A DNA stretch of 64,000 nt from Marsupella aquatica (lineage: Eukaryota > Marchantiophyta): assembly GCA_973895155.1 (NCBI GenBank), contig OZ316891.1:21700001-21764000 (forward strand). The letters run 5' to 3'. The translations under genes were made by a program, and so were the position numbers. The notes below the pieces were generated by a model. That model had not been told where the DNA came from, ran no database searches, and worked only from the letters and a program-made list of their open reading frames with translations. Positions within the stretch are counted from its first letter, which is position 1, and every line of letters begins with the position of its first letter. Below are positions 8,831 to 19,720 of this stretch, piece after piece.

Positions 8831-10730
8831 TCAAACTGTTCAAATGATATATTCACTCACATGGCCAAAGAAGAAGCACATGAATACTCAACCCGATAAA
8901 ATTATCGGGAGTAACACACAGGTTTAGAAATTTACTCTTTTCTGCTTCGAGTGTTGCCTTGTCACGGAGTGCTTTGAATTCAGTATACGGGGCGTAGGTG
9001 GAGAAATGGCTCCTTTTGGGGATGCGCACGCGAGGAAACTCCTTGTTCCAAATGCGAACAAACCACGAATATGTCATGCCTTGTTCTTGGCGCATTAGAG
9101 TTTCGGACTGGAAGGCATCAAAAACTTCTGTTTTTGTCCAATTGTCAGGTAAATGAAAGATATCCTTGTTGGGGAGACTCTCGACATTTGTGGAAAAAAA
9201 ATCATCCAGCCATTGGACGAGACCAAGATGTGCGGGTGATTTTTCTCGACAAACTGTACCGATCTGTATCCGAGAAAACATGTTCTGCGAGATTTTTTGG
9301 AGATGATTATTTCCCAGTGAAAATAGTTTCTTAAAACCACTTCGACAAAAGGATCTACCGCTAACTGAGTAACCACTTGCACCAGCATGCCCACCCTTCA
9401 CACATCCTCTTAGAAGGACGTTCTTCTCTGGGTAGGATAGCCCATAGTAATAAGTGCGTTGTTTCGTCACGGCTAGCAGACCCAAATTCCGCAGACAGTA
9501 ATTATCACAACACGAATACTTATTAATTTCTCTCATTTTATTTCTATTCAATTTGTCATTTATCACATTGTCTTTCCTAGTAATTCGGTCCCTATCTTTT
9601 TTACTAGGTTCATTTGACTTCTCTACAACCTGAAATCCGTTCATAACATTGGCATTTTCAGGTCCTTCAGGTGCCTCACGGATAGATGCATCACTCTCTG
9701 CTGAGCTACCATCCTCTATAGATCTCCTTGACGCATTTAGAGGGGCACTGAATAGACGACTATAGCTATTCTCTTCGACAGCTCCTTCTAAACATTCAGA
9801 CACAACTTGTGCTATTATATCGGATTCTCTATCTCCTTCATCATCTTCGTCCTCCGATGCACTCGACTCATCTGAAAACACAATTGGACTCCGTGGCTCT
9901 CTATACATAACCCGAACGCCACTAAGACCTCTCCTCAATACTTGGAGCCTGGAACCAATGACAGTCCGCCCTTGAGAACTTGGAGATTCTGGATTCGCAC
10001 GTGCAGTCCCAATGACTCCGCGAGCTGCTGGAAAATTGAGCACTTATTCACCACGATTCCCACGGACCATTTGAGAAAGGGCCGAGTCTGGACTTCGCAG
10101 TCCGATTCCCTCGCTTGCTCGCACATCCAGTCCAGGCAATGCAAAGACCGATCGCCGTATCGGTCTTTGTATTTCTGTGTCCCGATCCTCACTCGGAGAC
10201 TGAAAGATCCGTCGTTGAACTTGTGTTGAATGTGGCGACTTGAATGCCGACTGCGATACGCGTATCGGTCGCCGGATACCCTCTCCATAACCCGGGATGG
10301 ATGGCCTGAAGCGACGTCTCGGACCTAAACCTGGGATTGAAAGTTTCTCATTTCTTGGCGATGGAACGCTCAAGAGACGACGCTTCTCAGGTTTACTAGG
10401 CGACACATAGTAAGCACTGGGCTCAGGACGTACCAGAACTTGCATCAGAATCTGAGTCAGAGATTTCGGGCACTATTTGCTGTGAGAGAGGTAGAGCTTT
10501 AAGTATGCGACTTGGCAAACAGCGAGCGACAAGATTAGGAGAGGATTCAACTGAACTGGAAGGTGAATCTGTGTCTGATTGAGACATGGCTATCCGAGAC
10601 ACTATGGGGCTTTGCATTCCTCCCACAATCAGGGAAAACGAAAGGCTCAATGGACAGAATGTTGCTCCAAGAACACAACTCCCAAAACTCTACTCTCGAT
10701 AATGACGCCAAAAACTTATCGGCGGTGGCC

Positions 10731-10738
10731 CTTTTATA
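10731..10738 (-). promoter_or_regulatory. TATA box of the transposase gene
   Basis: On the minus strand the sequence reads CACTATAAAAGGGCC, a good TATA box about 115 bp upstream of the ATG at 10617. A CGATAAGTT half-palindrome lies just downstream of it, so an element-encoded palindrome-binding protein could act at this promoter (inference). Confidence 0.5.
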
Positions 10739-11679
10739 GTGTCTGTTGAGGGGTTGGCCCACGTGTCCACTTTTGATTGGCTGTCACCCTAAACGACAAA
10801 ATAGCAGAAAAGGGTATATTTCTTGGATTTCCAATTTCATTCTCACACGTGCATCATGGCAAAATTATATAGTTTTGAAATTGAAGCGATAAATTTATCT
10901 GATGTTGGTATTGCAAAAGTGGTTCCTTCATATGGAAGTTGCAATTTTGAAATTGAAGCGATAAATTTATCTGATGTTGGTATTGCGAAGAGTTTTCTTC
11001 ATATGGATAGGAATTTTGAAATTTAACCGATGAACCGAAGGATCTTAGTATTGTCGACTAGTATTTTTGTCGCCCGTAGTTTTCGCGATAATTTTATCGG
11101 ACTGCGCATTGCTGTTGAAAGAATGGCATGTTGACTATGGTCACTTGCGGAGGTAACTGGTCAATTGCGGAGGTAACTGCAAGGTAAATTTGACGAACCG
11201 TGCAGTAATTCTTATCGACTGTGATGTAAAATATTTTTGGTAAATATCCAAAAACTGAGAAACCTGAGATTAGGTCGGAGTTTTCGTGGCTCAAATCCGG
11301 AGTCCGATACAGTTATCGCACTTGGCTCGAAACATGGATATGGATTTATAGATAAGACCTTTCATATATCTTCGGAGAGCGTGAATATGAGGTCGAGGAG
11401 AAATTTTTTCGGATCTAATTGTTCCTTGATAATATGAATGTTTGTTAGCATGAATTTCATTGGTTTTGATCATTATTAAATTTGTTGTTTCAATCCGAAC
11501 TCCGATACGAATTACATTATTTCCCCAAAAACGCATTTTTGATGAAAAAAACTGCCGATTTCGCGAGATTCAGCGGAAAATAAAAATACACTTCTCGTTT
11601 AGAGGAAATAGTTCTCGTTCGGTCCGAAATCGTGTTGGGTGGGACGGTGCGAGACTCGGAAAGCAAAGCATGAATACAG
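10739..11679. other. Right-hand non-coding region of element A with direct repeats
   Basis: No gene seen. At 10,870-11,030 about 75-bp direct repeats each begin TTTTGAAATTGAAGCGATAA and carry one palindrome; a third copy is decayed. Further palindromes are at 11086-11099 and 11305-11318, and CGATACGAATT occurs near 11504. Two short direct repeats of TTGCGGAGGTAACTG lie at 11,145-11,180. The end of element A probably lies in 11,520-11,680, but no TIR could be matched with the left side. Confidence 0.5.
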
Positions 11680-12585
11680 TCAAGCAACTGTACGTAGAGG
11701 GGTACAACTCAAGAGTCTAGTGGCCTCATCTACCAAATGCTGGTTGAAACCAGCCACACTAGCTAGTCGCTCAACATCACCAACAAAATCAGTCCATGAC
11801 GGGTAAGAAGTGGAAGCAACGAAGGAGGGAGAAGTCATCCCTGATAAATCTAGTGTTGTCGTCTGCTCCACTGGAGGGGGTCTCGAAGATGTCATCGGTG
11901 GTGGAGTCAACTCTCTCGCTAACTCTGGCTGAGGTAGCTCAAAGTGTCTCGCTCTCCTCCTCCAATCGCTCAGCTCCACTGGTAACAAGCAGCCTCTCGA
12001 AAAGTAAATGTGTGCCAAGTAGGGTGTCAGATAGGTATCCCTGGTAGTACACAAGACAACCACTTGCTTGGCGATCACCTCCAAAAGAGCTAAGGCCCAG
12101 TTGATCCTCCTCTTGCCGGTCCATGATACAATGATAGAGCTGGTCAAGTAAACCATAGCCCTGGTGGGTTTGGTCGGATAAAAGGTAGGTACAAGGAATC
12201 GGAGTAGATGAGCTAACTTCCGGTTCCTGCACTGATCAATCTTCCAACCAGACCTCCGATCCCTGGTTACTCTAAAGTAGGGGACAGTCAAGTCCTCTCC
12301 AACAGAGATAAGTCTCTCTCCCTCCTAGCTCAACTGGTACACCTCAGAAACAACGGCGGTGATACACACATCAGCTGAACCTCTAGTAGAACTCCAAAAA
12401 GTGCCAGCTCGGGGTGGACAAAGAAAATCGGCAATGATGGACCCATGCACCATATCCCAAGGAAGAAAAAGTAAGGAACTCAAGCCCATCTCTATCAGGT
12501 TACTAAGGAGTCTAAAGTAAGCCTTAGGACCTGGGGGTAAGGTCATCCTAATGGCCTTACTGATTGGTAAGCTTCTGGTGGCCAT
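11680..12585 (-). pseudogene. Retrotransposon ORF with putative plant transposon protein domain
   Basis: One reading frame from ATG 12585 to the stop at 11680, broken by an in-frame TAG near 12325. The central part (LLRFLVPTFYPTKPTRAMVY, then RRINWALALLEVI, then YLTPYLAHIYFSRGCLLP) resembles the 'putative plant transposon protein' domain found in Athila-like retrotransposon ORF1s. The C-terminal part is Pro/Thr-rich. No LTR, RT or integrase was found beside it, so it is a fragment. It separates elements A and B. Confidence 0.5.
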
Positions 12586-13340
12586 AGCTCAGAAAATCTG
12601 AGAAGGCTCTAGAGCTCTCCTCCTAAAAACGGTTAAGCATTGAGGCTCAAGAATGAAATCTTAGGGATCTAAGGTAGCTGCGCTACTGTGGGAGAAGGAA
12701 TGAACTGAAAAGAGATAGAAATGAAGGAGCTCTGATCAGGCAAAGCTCTTGAAATTGCAATTTCTTCAATTCCAAGAAATCAGAGAGTATCGATGACCCA
12801 ATACTCCTCAACGTCTCATCAATGGCAGTTCAGAATGGGGGTGAACATTCTCCAGGCAGCTGCGCTGCTATAGCAATTGAAATGAGCTCGAATGGTGGTC
12901 TATCGAGTGAGCACTGAGGGTCAAAGCTTGCGCTCTACTACAGGCCGCCATGTACGTCCCTCAAAGAAAAATGGAGAAAAAAGTTTGGGCCGGCGTGGAC
13001 GTCACATTAGGTCGTGGTGGGGGGGAATTTACAAACGACAGCAAACAGATAACAGTAACAGGAAACAAATTCTGGTACCAGTTAAAAGGAGCTATTACCA
13101 GTGAACAGTGTTTGGATGGTCGTGAACAGTGATCTTAAAAAAAGGTCTCAAAATCTCCATTTGAAAGTACAAGAATAGAAAACAAAATCACCAAACCGTC
13201 GTGATAAATAAAAGAACAACACGGAAACAATTTTTTGAAACATAAAAGACGGCTACCAATTGAGATACACAAAATCCAAGACAAATCCAAGTAGAAAAGA
13301 AAGGCCGGAAAAAACATTCGCATATATTATCGCAAAATAG
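12586..13340. other. Non-coding spacer between the retroelement fragment and element B
   Basis: No gene supported. It holds repeated GCAGCTGCGCTGCTATAG-like words (about 12,672 and 12,857) and a cluster of TAACAG/CTGGTACCAG words at 13,040-13,110, similar to a cluster at 20,766-20,840 beyond the other side of element B. That pairing might mark element ends but is not a clean TIR. Confidence 0.3.
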
Positions 13341-14339
13341 AAAATGCGCTCGGCTTAAGTGATACAAAATGCAGTTATCAACATCAACAATCTGGCCTAA
13401 AAATCCCATCCATGAAGTCACGGTCGACACCGTCGGAGGTTTTTGACTAATACATGAACAGCGCTCGGCGCTAGCCAAAAACTAACTAGAAAACTAGTCG
13501 TTTCTTGGAGACAAGATGCGTCCAAACCCAGACAACATAGTCAAGATCCATTCCCTCCCACAAAATCCGTTGTCGTTTCAATAGCGCCCGGCGCTAGCCA
13601 AAACCTAAATAGTAGACAACCGGGAAAACCCTAACGCCAGAGCTGAGGTCGACTTCAATGCCACAAAATCCGGAAAACTTTAGCAGCACCCGGCGCTAGC
13701 TTAAAGCGATCAGCAAAACGAAATTTCCATCTAGCTGCAATCATCATCCACTCCTACTGCTTCTCTCCGCCGATCTTTCTTGAAGCCGAGACCACACAAA
13801 TGAACGTATCCCTCTGAAGGTCCTCGACGAACAGCCCTCGTAAAATGTTCATTAGGAATATTACTGTCCTTAAAATCAACTCGCCTGAACATTTCTTGTA
13901 CTCTTCAATCGATTGGGAGTACCCCATCAACAAGAATTCCCGGGTGAGACAAAAACCGACTAGAGAACGGATGCGCAGGGGAATCGACAATCCAAGGGAT
14001 GTTCTTCTCTCCAGGACTAATAGCCTCATCATACGGGAGAGCATGACGGTTCCGAAAAGTGGAAGTTTCAGTTATTTCAGTCTCCATCCGCGATTCAAAA
14101 GAGCTGAAATGGCTCTCTTCCGTCCGGCACACGAGAAGGACGAAAAGCTGCCTCCCAATCCATTGGCTCATACTGACTCGCCATGTTTCAAAGATCCCGA
14201 TCTAATATGTAACCTCTCCTCCCGTAAGAACGTCGTCCGCGAGTGCTATAGCCGACAAAGGTCAAAGAAAGGTCCGCGAAGACTAAGACGCCAGATAAAG
14301 GTCCGCGTACACTACCGTTCCGAAACGACCATCAAACTA

Positions 14340-14690
14340 TCATCATCCCGTTCTATTGCCTCCTGAAACTATCTTTGCCTTGGTAACAGGTATCGTCCCG
14401 TTCTATCACCCTGCTCTAACATCCCGTTCTATCGTCTTCCCGAAACAAAGTCTTCCCAAACAAACTATCGTCCCGTTCTATCGTCACGTTCTATCATCAT
14501 CCCGAAACAAAGTCTCCCCTCCCGTTCTATCATCTCGTTCTATCGTCCTCCCAAAACTATCGTCGTCCTCAACTATCGACGTCCCCAACTCTCGTCGTCC
14601 CAAACAAACCTAAACTGAAACTATAGTCGTCCCTTCCGCCCGGTCCCTAAACTATGGAATCATCGTCCCGAAACTATGGTCCCCAACGGT
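14340..14690. repeat. C-rich degenerate tandem array (TATCGTCCCGTTC words)
   Basis: About 350 bp composed of imperfect repeats of ATCGTCCCGTTCTATCGTC and CCGAAACTATCGTC words with no constant period. No coding potential is convincing. The rest of 13,600-14,330 has mixed open frames on both strands that I cannot tie to any family, and 14,691-14,956 holds two element-B palindromes. The array could be a motif cluster of another element or simple decay of a minisatellite. Confidence 0.6.
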
Positions 14691-14956
14691 TTTCCGACGA
14701 CTGACTAAAGAACACAATCCAAATGGCAGTTGGTATCCAATGACGATGACCGTTGACAGGAAACAACAAAGACTAAACGGCCATTTAGAGATTCCATTTG
14801 GCGAGCGCCAGGCGCTTGTAAAGAACAGAAGTCAAAAGTAATCAACAAGTAGAGAGAAATCAACAATTTAAAAGGACCCTCAGCAGAGGGAAATAATACA
14901 GATGTTACAAGCGCTGGGCGCTGCTAAAAGATTTAGCCTCAACTACCCACTACTTC

Positions 14957-15307
14957 TCATGGTTCCGAAGATTCTGAGTCGGAACCAGAATCTGTACTCT
15001 GGGATCTGTCCGTGGACACAGCCTCATCATCTACGTACTGGCTGCGGGAGAAGTCATCAACATAAGGATGTTTAATGAACTTTTGGTCAACACCCCTTCG
15101 TAACCGAAGACCTTTGTTTTCCCAACAAAGTGTCCTTGCACTTTCTACTTTCCTTGCGGCTTTCTCTGCATAGGAGGGAAGAACAAACGGTTTTTCCAGT
15201 GTTTCTACGTTGTGTCTCGCGATCTTCCTCCGCAGTTTGAATCGTCTCCTTGCATTCCACTCTGACCTGATATAACAAAGTCCATTTTGTAAGGCGCCTT
15301 TCCCCAA
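14957..15307 (-). CDS. Hypothetical basic protein or last exon of gene B
   Basis: A 116-codon frame that starts near an acceptor-like TTTTGGGGAAAG. It is basic in the middle (ARRRFKLRRKIARHNVETLE) and ends in an acidic Ser/Asp tail (STDSGSDSESSEP). This tail resembles the acidic end of the upstream methyltransferase-like frame (ETDSDDSSE), so it may be an alternative terminal exon. Not otherwise recognised. Confidence 0.35.
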   Translation of the reverse strand: MGKGALQNGLCYIRSEWNARRRFKLRRKIARHNVETLEKPFVLPSYAEKAARKVESARTLCWENKGLRLRRGVDQKFIKHPYVDDFSRSQYVDDEAVSTDRSQSTDSGSDSESSEP

Positions 15308-15370
15308 AACAACAAAAGAAATGTTATGAATTGACGGGAATGGAGAAAGAAGCTTACGAGTTTATGAACA

Positions 15371-16647
15371 TTACTCGGAAGAGTCATCACTATCGGTTTC
15401 ATCTGCAGCTGCACGACGCTCTCCCTTTTCCTCCTCGGAGTTTCTTGTACCTTGTTCCTCTCCACCTTCACTCGATTCATCATCAGAATCAAAATTGAGA
15501 ACCAACTGAAGCTTATCTCTCTTTTTTCTGTCGGCAGTAGGAACAGGTGGAGGTAACACTGCAATCTCTTTGGGAGACAACAAATCCATGAACACCTTTG
15601 AAGCGGTTTCAATAAATTCTTTCCGGTGTTCTATCCCGAGTACAAATCGTCCAGAGAAGTCGCCAGCAATGTAAGAGCCTCCAGCCCCAGCAGTCCAATC
15701 CATAAAAATATCACGAGGCCGTGTGACAAGCTCTACAACAGATTGCATAAAACCCACAGACAGACGAGCATTTCCAGCAAACTCCATTTGCGGGAATGGA
15801 TCTGATTTGAGCGAAGAGAGTCCGATCAAATTGGTAACCAAAGGGTCTTCACTGATGGACAGCGGCCGAAATTTGGGGTCTTTGGGAATTTTACATTTCC
15901 CATTAATTCGGCCAAATATGTCGAGCCTGAGGGTAAACATCTCTCGGTCTGTCTTTGCCGCATACATCGGGTCAGACATCACAACATTATGCGAGCATAT
16001 ACACTGAAATTTCCTTGACTCCTGACAGGCAGCAATGACTTGCGACATGGGATCGTACTCCCCATTGTGTAGAATTACAAGGAACCCATCATCTGATAAA
16101 AATGGATCCATGGATTTGAAAAAAGATCTAGCCATTGAGTGATCTGGAATGTTCCATTTAGGAACCTTCTTATCAATGATAGATGGTTTGAACCCGGTTG
16201 GTAGGTAAATGAAGTCGGCATCCACTCCAAACGATCTTACTTTTCCCCCCCGAACAACTCCCTTCTCTTTAAATCCCAACTTAACGAGGTCTTTTCCCCA
16301 TTTCTCCACATCACTAACCCACTCGGGCTTCTCCTCCTTGTTGAACGTCGAGTCAAAAAATTCAGAAAGGCTTGTCTCAACCATGCAATGGCGAGACACA
16401 GTTGTTTTGAAGTTTCCAACTTCACGTTGGAAACCAGAAGCTATAACACTCTCCCTTAAAGATTGTCCACCTTCGACAGCTCTCTTTTGTTTCTTCCTGG
16501 TACTCGTGGCGTCGATAGGAACTATAACCTTCCCTTTGTCGACTGGAGTAATGGGGTCCGATCGAGCTCCCGTGTTTGCCTCAGAAACTTTAGGTATAGC
16601 ATCCTTTTTTGTATCTCCCGTTCCCACCGTATTAGACTTCCTCCCTC
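15371..16647 (-). CDS. ParB-methyltransferase-like gene B, methyltransferase-like exon
   Basis: The exon follows an acceptor (TATATTTTAG) in phase with the previous exon and ends at TAA 15371. After a basic Ser/Thr-rich lead, VDADFIYLPTGFKPS sits where beta-class methylases have motif IV. GFLVILHNGEYDP and a strand-helix region follow. RDIFMDWTAGAGGSYIAG (Asp at about 15,700) resembles SAM motif I, followed by RFVLGIEHRKEFIETASKVF. Motif IV lacks a P-P-Y/F, and motif I has D-W-T-A-G-A-G-G instead of D-P-F-x-G-S-G-T. The methyltransferase fold is likely, activity doubtful. The C-terminus is acidic. Domain order matches gene A. Confidence 0.5.
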
Positions 16648-16825
16648 CTAAAATATAACCAGGTCGTAGTTAGAATAAGTACTTTTAAAGTATTGAAAGA
16701 AGCTAGCGCCTGGCGCTAACCAAATGCAATTCACTTAAGTCGCAACCGAAGCCTAATAACCAAGAAAGAGAATACCCTCAACAGAATATTTTTTGCCAGC
16801 GCCAATCATGGATAGCAATACTTAC

Positions 16826-18809
16826 TCTTCTTTCCAGATTTAGTAGACTCGCTCGGTGCTGCTAGCTCCGCTTTGGCTTTCGCGCGAGGTTTGCGACTCC
16901 GGTCCACATGCACAACAGTTGTTTCATAGATAGTTTGCAAGTTTGTGGCAGACTTGTCTACATCGTCAAGTAGACCCTGCTTCATGTCGGACACAAGTTT
17001 TGCTGGCATCTGAGACTTTGAAAGCTTATGGAAGGCATCTTTTTCCCTTTGATCAAAATGAGAATCCCATCTATCTGTATCTAGATACCAGGGGCAGTGA
17101 GTTCTCTCCCATTCTGTCATTGGTCTCGGAGGAAATATGCCCTCCGTGGGGTACATAGAGTACAAATCAGCCAAGGCATCATCTTCACTTATTGAAATCC
17201 ACTTCATAAAAGCTGCAGGATATGCCCAAAAGTAATCAGGTTTGGTTACCTCCATGTGCATGTAGAACCTATACACAAACCTCTTCGCTCGCTTCTGGTT
17301 TCTCTAGGTGTAATCTTCTTTGTCAGGGTACTTTGAAGGCCACATAGTGTGAAAGAACTTATTCTTCACGGAATCACCAAATCTCTTGAATTCATTTGTA
17401 ACAAACTGAACTAGATCATCAAACGAACTACAATTCCACTCTTCCAATCTATTCGCGGGCATGGTTTGCTCAACTTCACGTAGACATGAATGTAACATGC
17501 CAGCAGCAATTCCCTCCACACTATTCCAAGTGATCCAAGTGTGGCACCACTGTTTGATTGGATCATCGTTAACACTTGTTGGGTGAAAAAACTGTCTCCG
17601 CAGCTCAAGATTGCAATGTGTCACAAGTAAAGTGCTTCGTAACTTTGGGTCTAGAGCAGAAACAACGGTGAACAATCGTGCGCGGTCCATCGTACATACA
17701 ACGGTGTCAGGCTTCGTCTCTCTCTTGTTTCTCTCTGTGACATCATACATTTCTGCACATGTACTGAGGACCCTGGGCCCCCAGCATTATTAATAATGGG
17801 TTGGACGTGCGAACGGATGAAGGGTGCAAAAAATCTGATTTGAGATTAATTTTTATAATTGGCTTAGAAATATCAAGGGATGGTTTTATTCAAAGAACCC
17901 TTTCTAACTAATATAGGCTTATATAAATGTTGCCCAAGTTAATATGCTTCAAGAGGTGATGTAATATGGATGTGACACGCGTCACAATAGGATTGGTCCT
18001 TGTGGCCACCCTTTATTGGAACATGTGTATATGACATATAATTATGCTTGCAACATCTATGATTCAGAGTAGTTTAGGACTTTGGAGCTTTTGAACCCTG
18101 ACTACCCTGCCGTGTGGTTCAAAAATGCCCCAAAGTTGAAGTTTGGGGTTAAAGGGTCACGAACACAAAAATGTATGTACCCAAAACCCTTCCAAAACAC
18201 TCCCGTCAATTTTAGAACCGTGTGCAAATGATGAATTTATAACTTTTCAAGGCTTTCATAAATGGTGTAAAATGTGAAATTATAATATCTCAAAGGGGCA
18301 GATAGAATAACAAGAGAAATTTTTATAGGCTTCCAAAAATAATAAGGGGTACTAAGGAGGGGGGTGTACGCACGTATACCTCTTTAGTTTACAAAGGCTG
18401 GGGGCCCAGGGACTGAGGAAATCTTCAAATTCAGGACTTAATAAGGGCGTAATTTTTGAAGACTTCACTGCCCAATCTTTGGTTGCATCTTTCATCATGG
18501 CCGCATGCCGTTTTGAAATCTCGTCCGCCGACCATGGACTCCCTTGAGCCTCCGCTGCCTCCATGTCGAGTTTGAATTGATGCGAGTACAACTTTATCTT
18601 ATTCTCACAAAGAATGTAAACAAGTGCTTCTTGTGGCATCTTCTTCGTATACCATGACCCCTTCCGAGTTTTCAGCCGAATGCTTTCAAACTTCTTGAAA
18701 TTACCCGGGTCAATCAGTTTACTGTAATACTCAAGGTCATGCGCCAAAATTTGTTTGATTCTGTCCGCATCCAGGATCCAGGAAGGCTCTACAACTGCTT
18801 GGCCAAGCC
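16826..18809 (-). pseudogene. ParB-methyltransferase-like gene B, middle exon, split by an hAT-like insertion
   Basis: A long exon between acceptor 18810-18812 (GTTCGTGTAG) and donor 16825 (GTAAGT). It continues the ParB exon in frame (VNQLGQAVVEPSWILDADR). It is interrupted by the element at 17771-18411; removing that element and one 8-bp duplication joins FEDFLS to TCAEMYDVTERNKRE without a frame change. A TAG at 17304-17306 then breaks the frame (EDYT, stop, RNQKRAKRF), consistent with CAG to TAG decay. No known domain is recognised in the middle part; the end is basic (RSRKPRAKAKAE). Confidence 0.5.
17771..18411. mobile_element. 641-bp hAT-like non-autonomous element
   Basis: Ends CCCTGGGCCCCCAGC (17771-17785) and its reverse complement (ending at 18411) form a 15-bp terminal inverted repeat with at most one mismatch at the inner edge. 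An 8-bp direct repeat ACTGAGGA flanks it (17763-17770 and 18412-18419). An 8-bp duplication fits hAT-type insertion, though the terminal CCCTG is not the usual CAG start. The interior is non-coding. It disrupts the middle exon of gene B. Confidence 0.85.
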
Positions 18810-18932
18810 TACACGAACAAACGTTGAGAGTAAGAGTCAATGAAAAACAATTCATGTATAAGCAGCGCCGAGCGCTAGTAAATACAGCACTCGCAAGATT
18901 TAAGGAAAGAACTGGAAATCATGAGAACTTAC

Positions 18933-19720
18933 TGATTCACGGTGTGCATAGCTGCCTCAATTTCAATGAGAGATCCCTTGTCTCCTTTAAATATTGTACA
19001 GAGCACACAAGGATGATATTTTGGATTGTCCGGGTTCTCCTCTGTTACAAGCGTCCAGGAGTACAGCCTGTGATTTCCATCGAATACAGAGAACATCTTA
19101 TCCTTCAAGACGAGAAAATCCGGGTCAGCCTCGCATTCAGCCTCAAACTTCTCGTTCTCCAATTGCCATATTGGATCCCATGAATCATGAATGTCCTGGG
19201 TACAGGTCAGAACAATTCCGTTCTCATCCGTTGGCTGCACATAGAAACGCATCCCTATCGAAGAGTTGTAACCCATACTATAAAAAGAGTCTTTCAGCTT
19301 CTCGATGGAAGAGCTGTCTTTCTGCAGAGTACGAACCACCTCCATGTGAACCAATCGACACAGAGGGATTTGAGGCGGCTCCTTGTCAAATCCACGAGAA
19401 TCCTTTCCAAAAGACATGACATGTTTCGAAATGAGATCAGTCTCAGCAAGCGCGCAATCCGCAACATCCTAGATCGCAATTGTGTCTACGTTGTCCATCG
19501 TTCTTCGCAAAGGATTTGGACCCAAAACACCGCTGACAGAAGTGAGCGGCAACAACTTTGAGGAACGAGTTACACGACGTGTATAGACTGAATCAATAAA
19601 CGAAGACTGCGAAGATTCAGAATAAGCTCGCTCCTGGTCAGGAACCGCACTATACCCTCTGGAAGAAGAGGGAAATACCTCCATCGTCTTCCTTCTAGAA
19701 GCGTACGAACTATCGTACAA
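18933..19720 (-). CDS. ParB-methyltransferase-like gene B, ParB-like exon
   Basis: The frame carries a clear ParB/sulfiredoxin-fold signature: SIEKLKDSFYSMGYNSSIGM, then KMFSVFDGNHRLYSWTLV (DGNHR at about 19,067-19,081), then HPCVLCTIFKGD and EIEAAMHTVNQ. D-G-x-H-R is the standard ParB nucleotide/DNA-binding box, better kept here than in gene A. The exon ends at donor GTAAGT (18932); the 123-bp intron contains one element-B palindrome. Upstream in the same frame lies a Ser/Arg-rich leader from 19720, separated by a TAG at 19469-19471 that is either a lesion or part of an unrecognised intron; MSFGKDSRGF (19417) is an alternative start. Confidence 0.6.

Larger units (their letters stand above)
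6380..10617 (-). pseudogene. DDE-like transposase gene of DUF7869 type, interrupted by a TIR element
   Basis: Exon model: 10617-10434, 10027-8942, 8635-7649 joined to 7010-6380. The 406-bp first intron joins in frame (donor GTACGT, acceptor TTTTCCAG). The second intron ends TATTGTTGTAG and holds three tandem palindromes plus a fourth. The N-terminal part is Ser/Asp-rich. A Cys-containing domain (YSCCDNYCLRNLG) and WNKEFPRVRIPK lead to the catalytic-like core: GICIDGMDQKK, LYLQLDNIARENKNKY and VGHTHDQIDQMFSKFS, whose acidic residues fit an RNase-H-like D-D-D/E fold. A C-terminal domain (GRPFWMAKVTELL, IKITWYAMDSKEE) follows. The only lesion seen is the insertion at 7011-7648. Removing it with one AATT copy leaves the frame open. 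Expected role: mobilising element A. Confidence 0.65.
26..11318. repeat. Dispersed palindrome family CGATAAATTTATCG of element A
   Basis: A 14-bp perfect palindrome with close variants, mostly with CGG or CGC extensions. Copies seen: 26-39, 119-132, 1360-1373, 2439-2452, 2510-2523, 6096-6109, 6155-6168, 6222-6235, 8691-8704, 8749-8762, 8807-8820, 8894-8907, 10887-10900, 10959-10972, 11086-11099 and 11305-11318. Weaker half sites (CGATAAAAATCT or the reverse) lie at about 3572, 3640, 4793 and 4866, inside introns of the ParB-methyltransferase gene. Nearly all copies are in introns, UTR-like or intergenic DNA; one weak copy near 3159 falls in a low-complexity coding linker. The distribution suggests a binding site for an element-encoded protein. 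Confidence 0.85.
1..11600. mobile_element. Element A: large DNA-transposon-like unit with ParB-methyltransferase cargo and DUF7869-type transposase
   Basis: The unit is inferred from three things. A DDE-like transposase gene lies on the minus strand (6,380-10,617). Cargo genes on the plus strand end tail-to-tail with it (785-6,051). One palindrome family, CGATAAATTTATCG and near variants, recurs in the non-coding DNA from position 26 to about 11,320 and is not seen in the rest of the window. Terminal inverted repeats were not identified. The left end may lie outside the window and the right end is placed only by the last motif. No known superfamily name is assigned; the DUF7869 assignment is from remembered family motifs. 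Confidence 0.5.

Noticed and set aside
13845-14366. 173-codon plus-strand frame in element B
   Set aside because: The opposite strand is also open, no domain recognised, and it overlaps repeat DNA.
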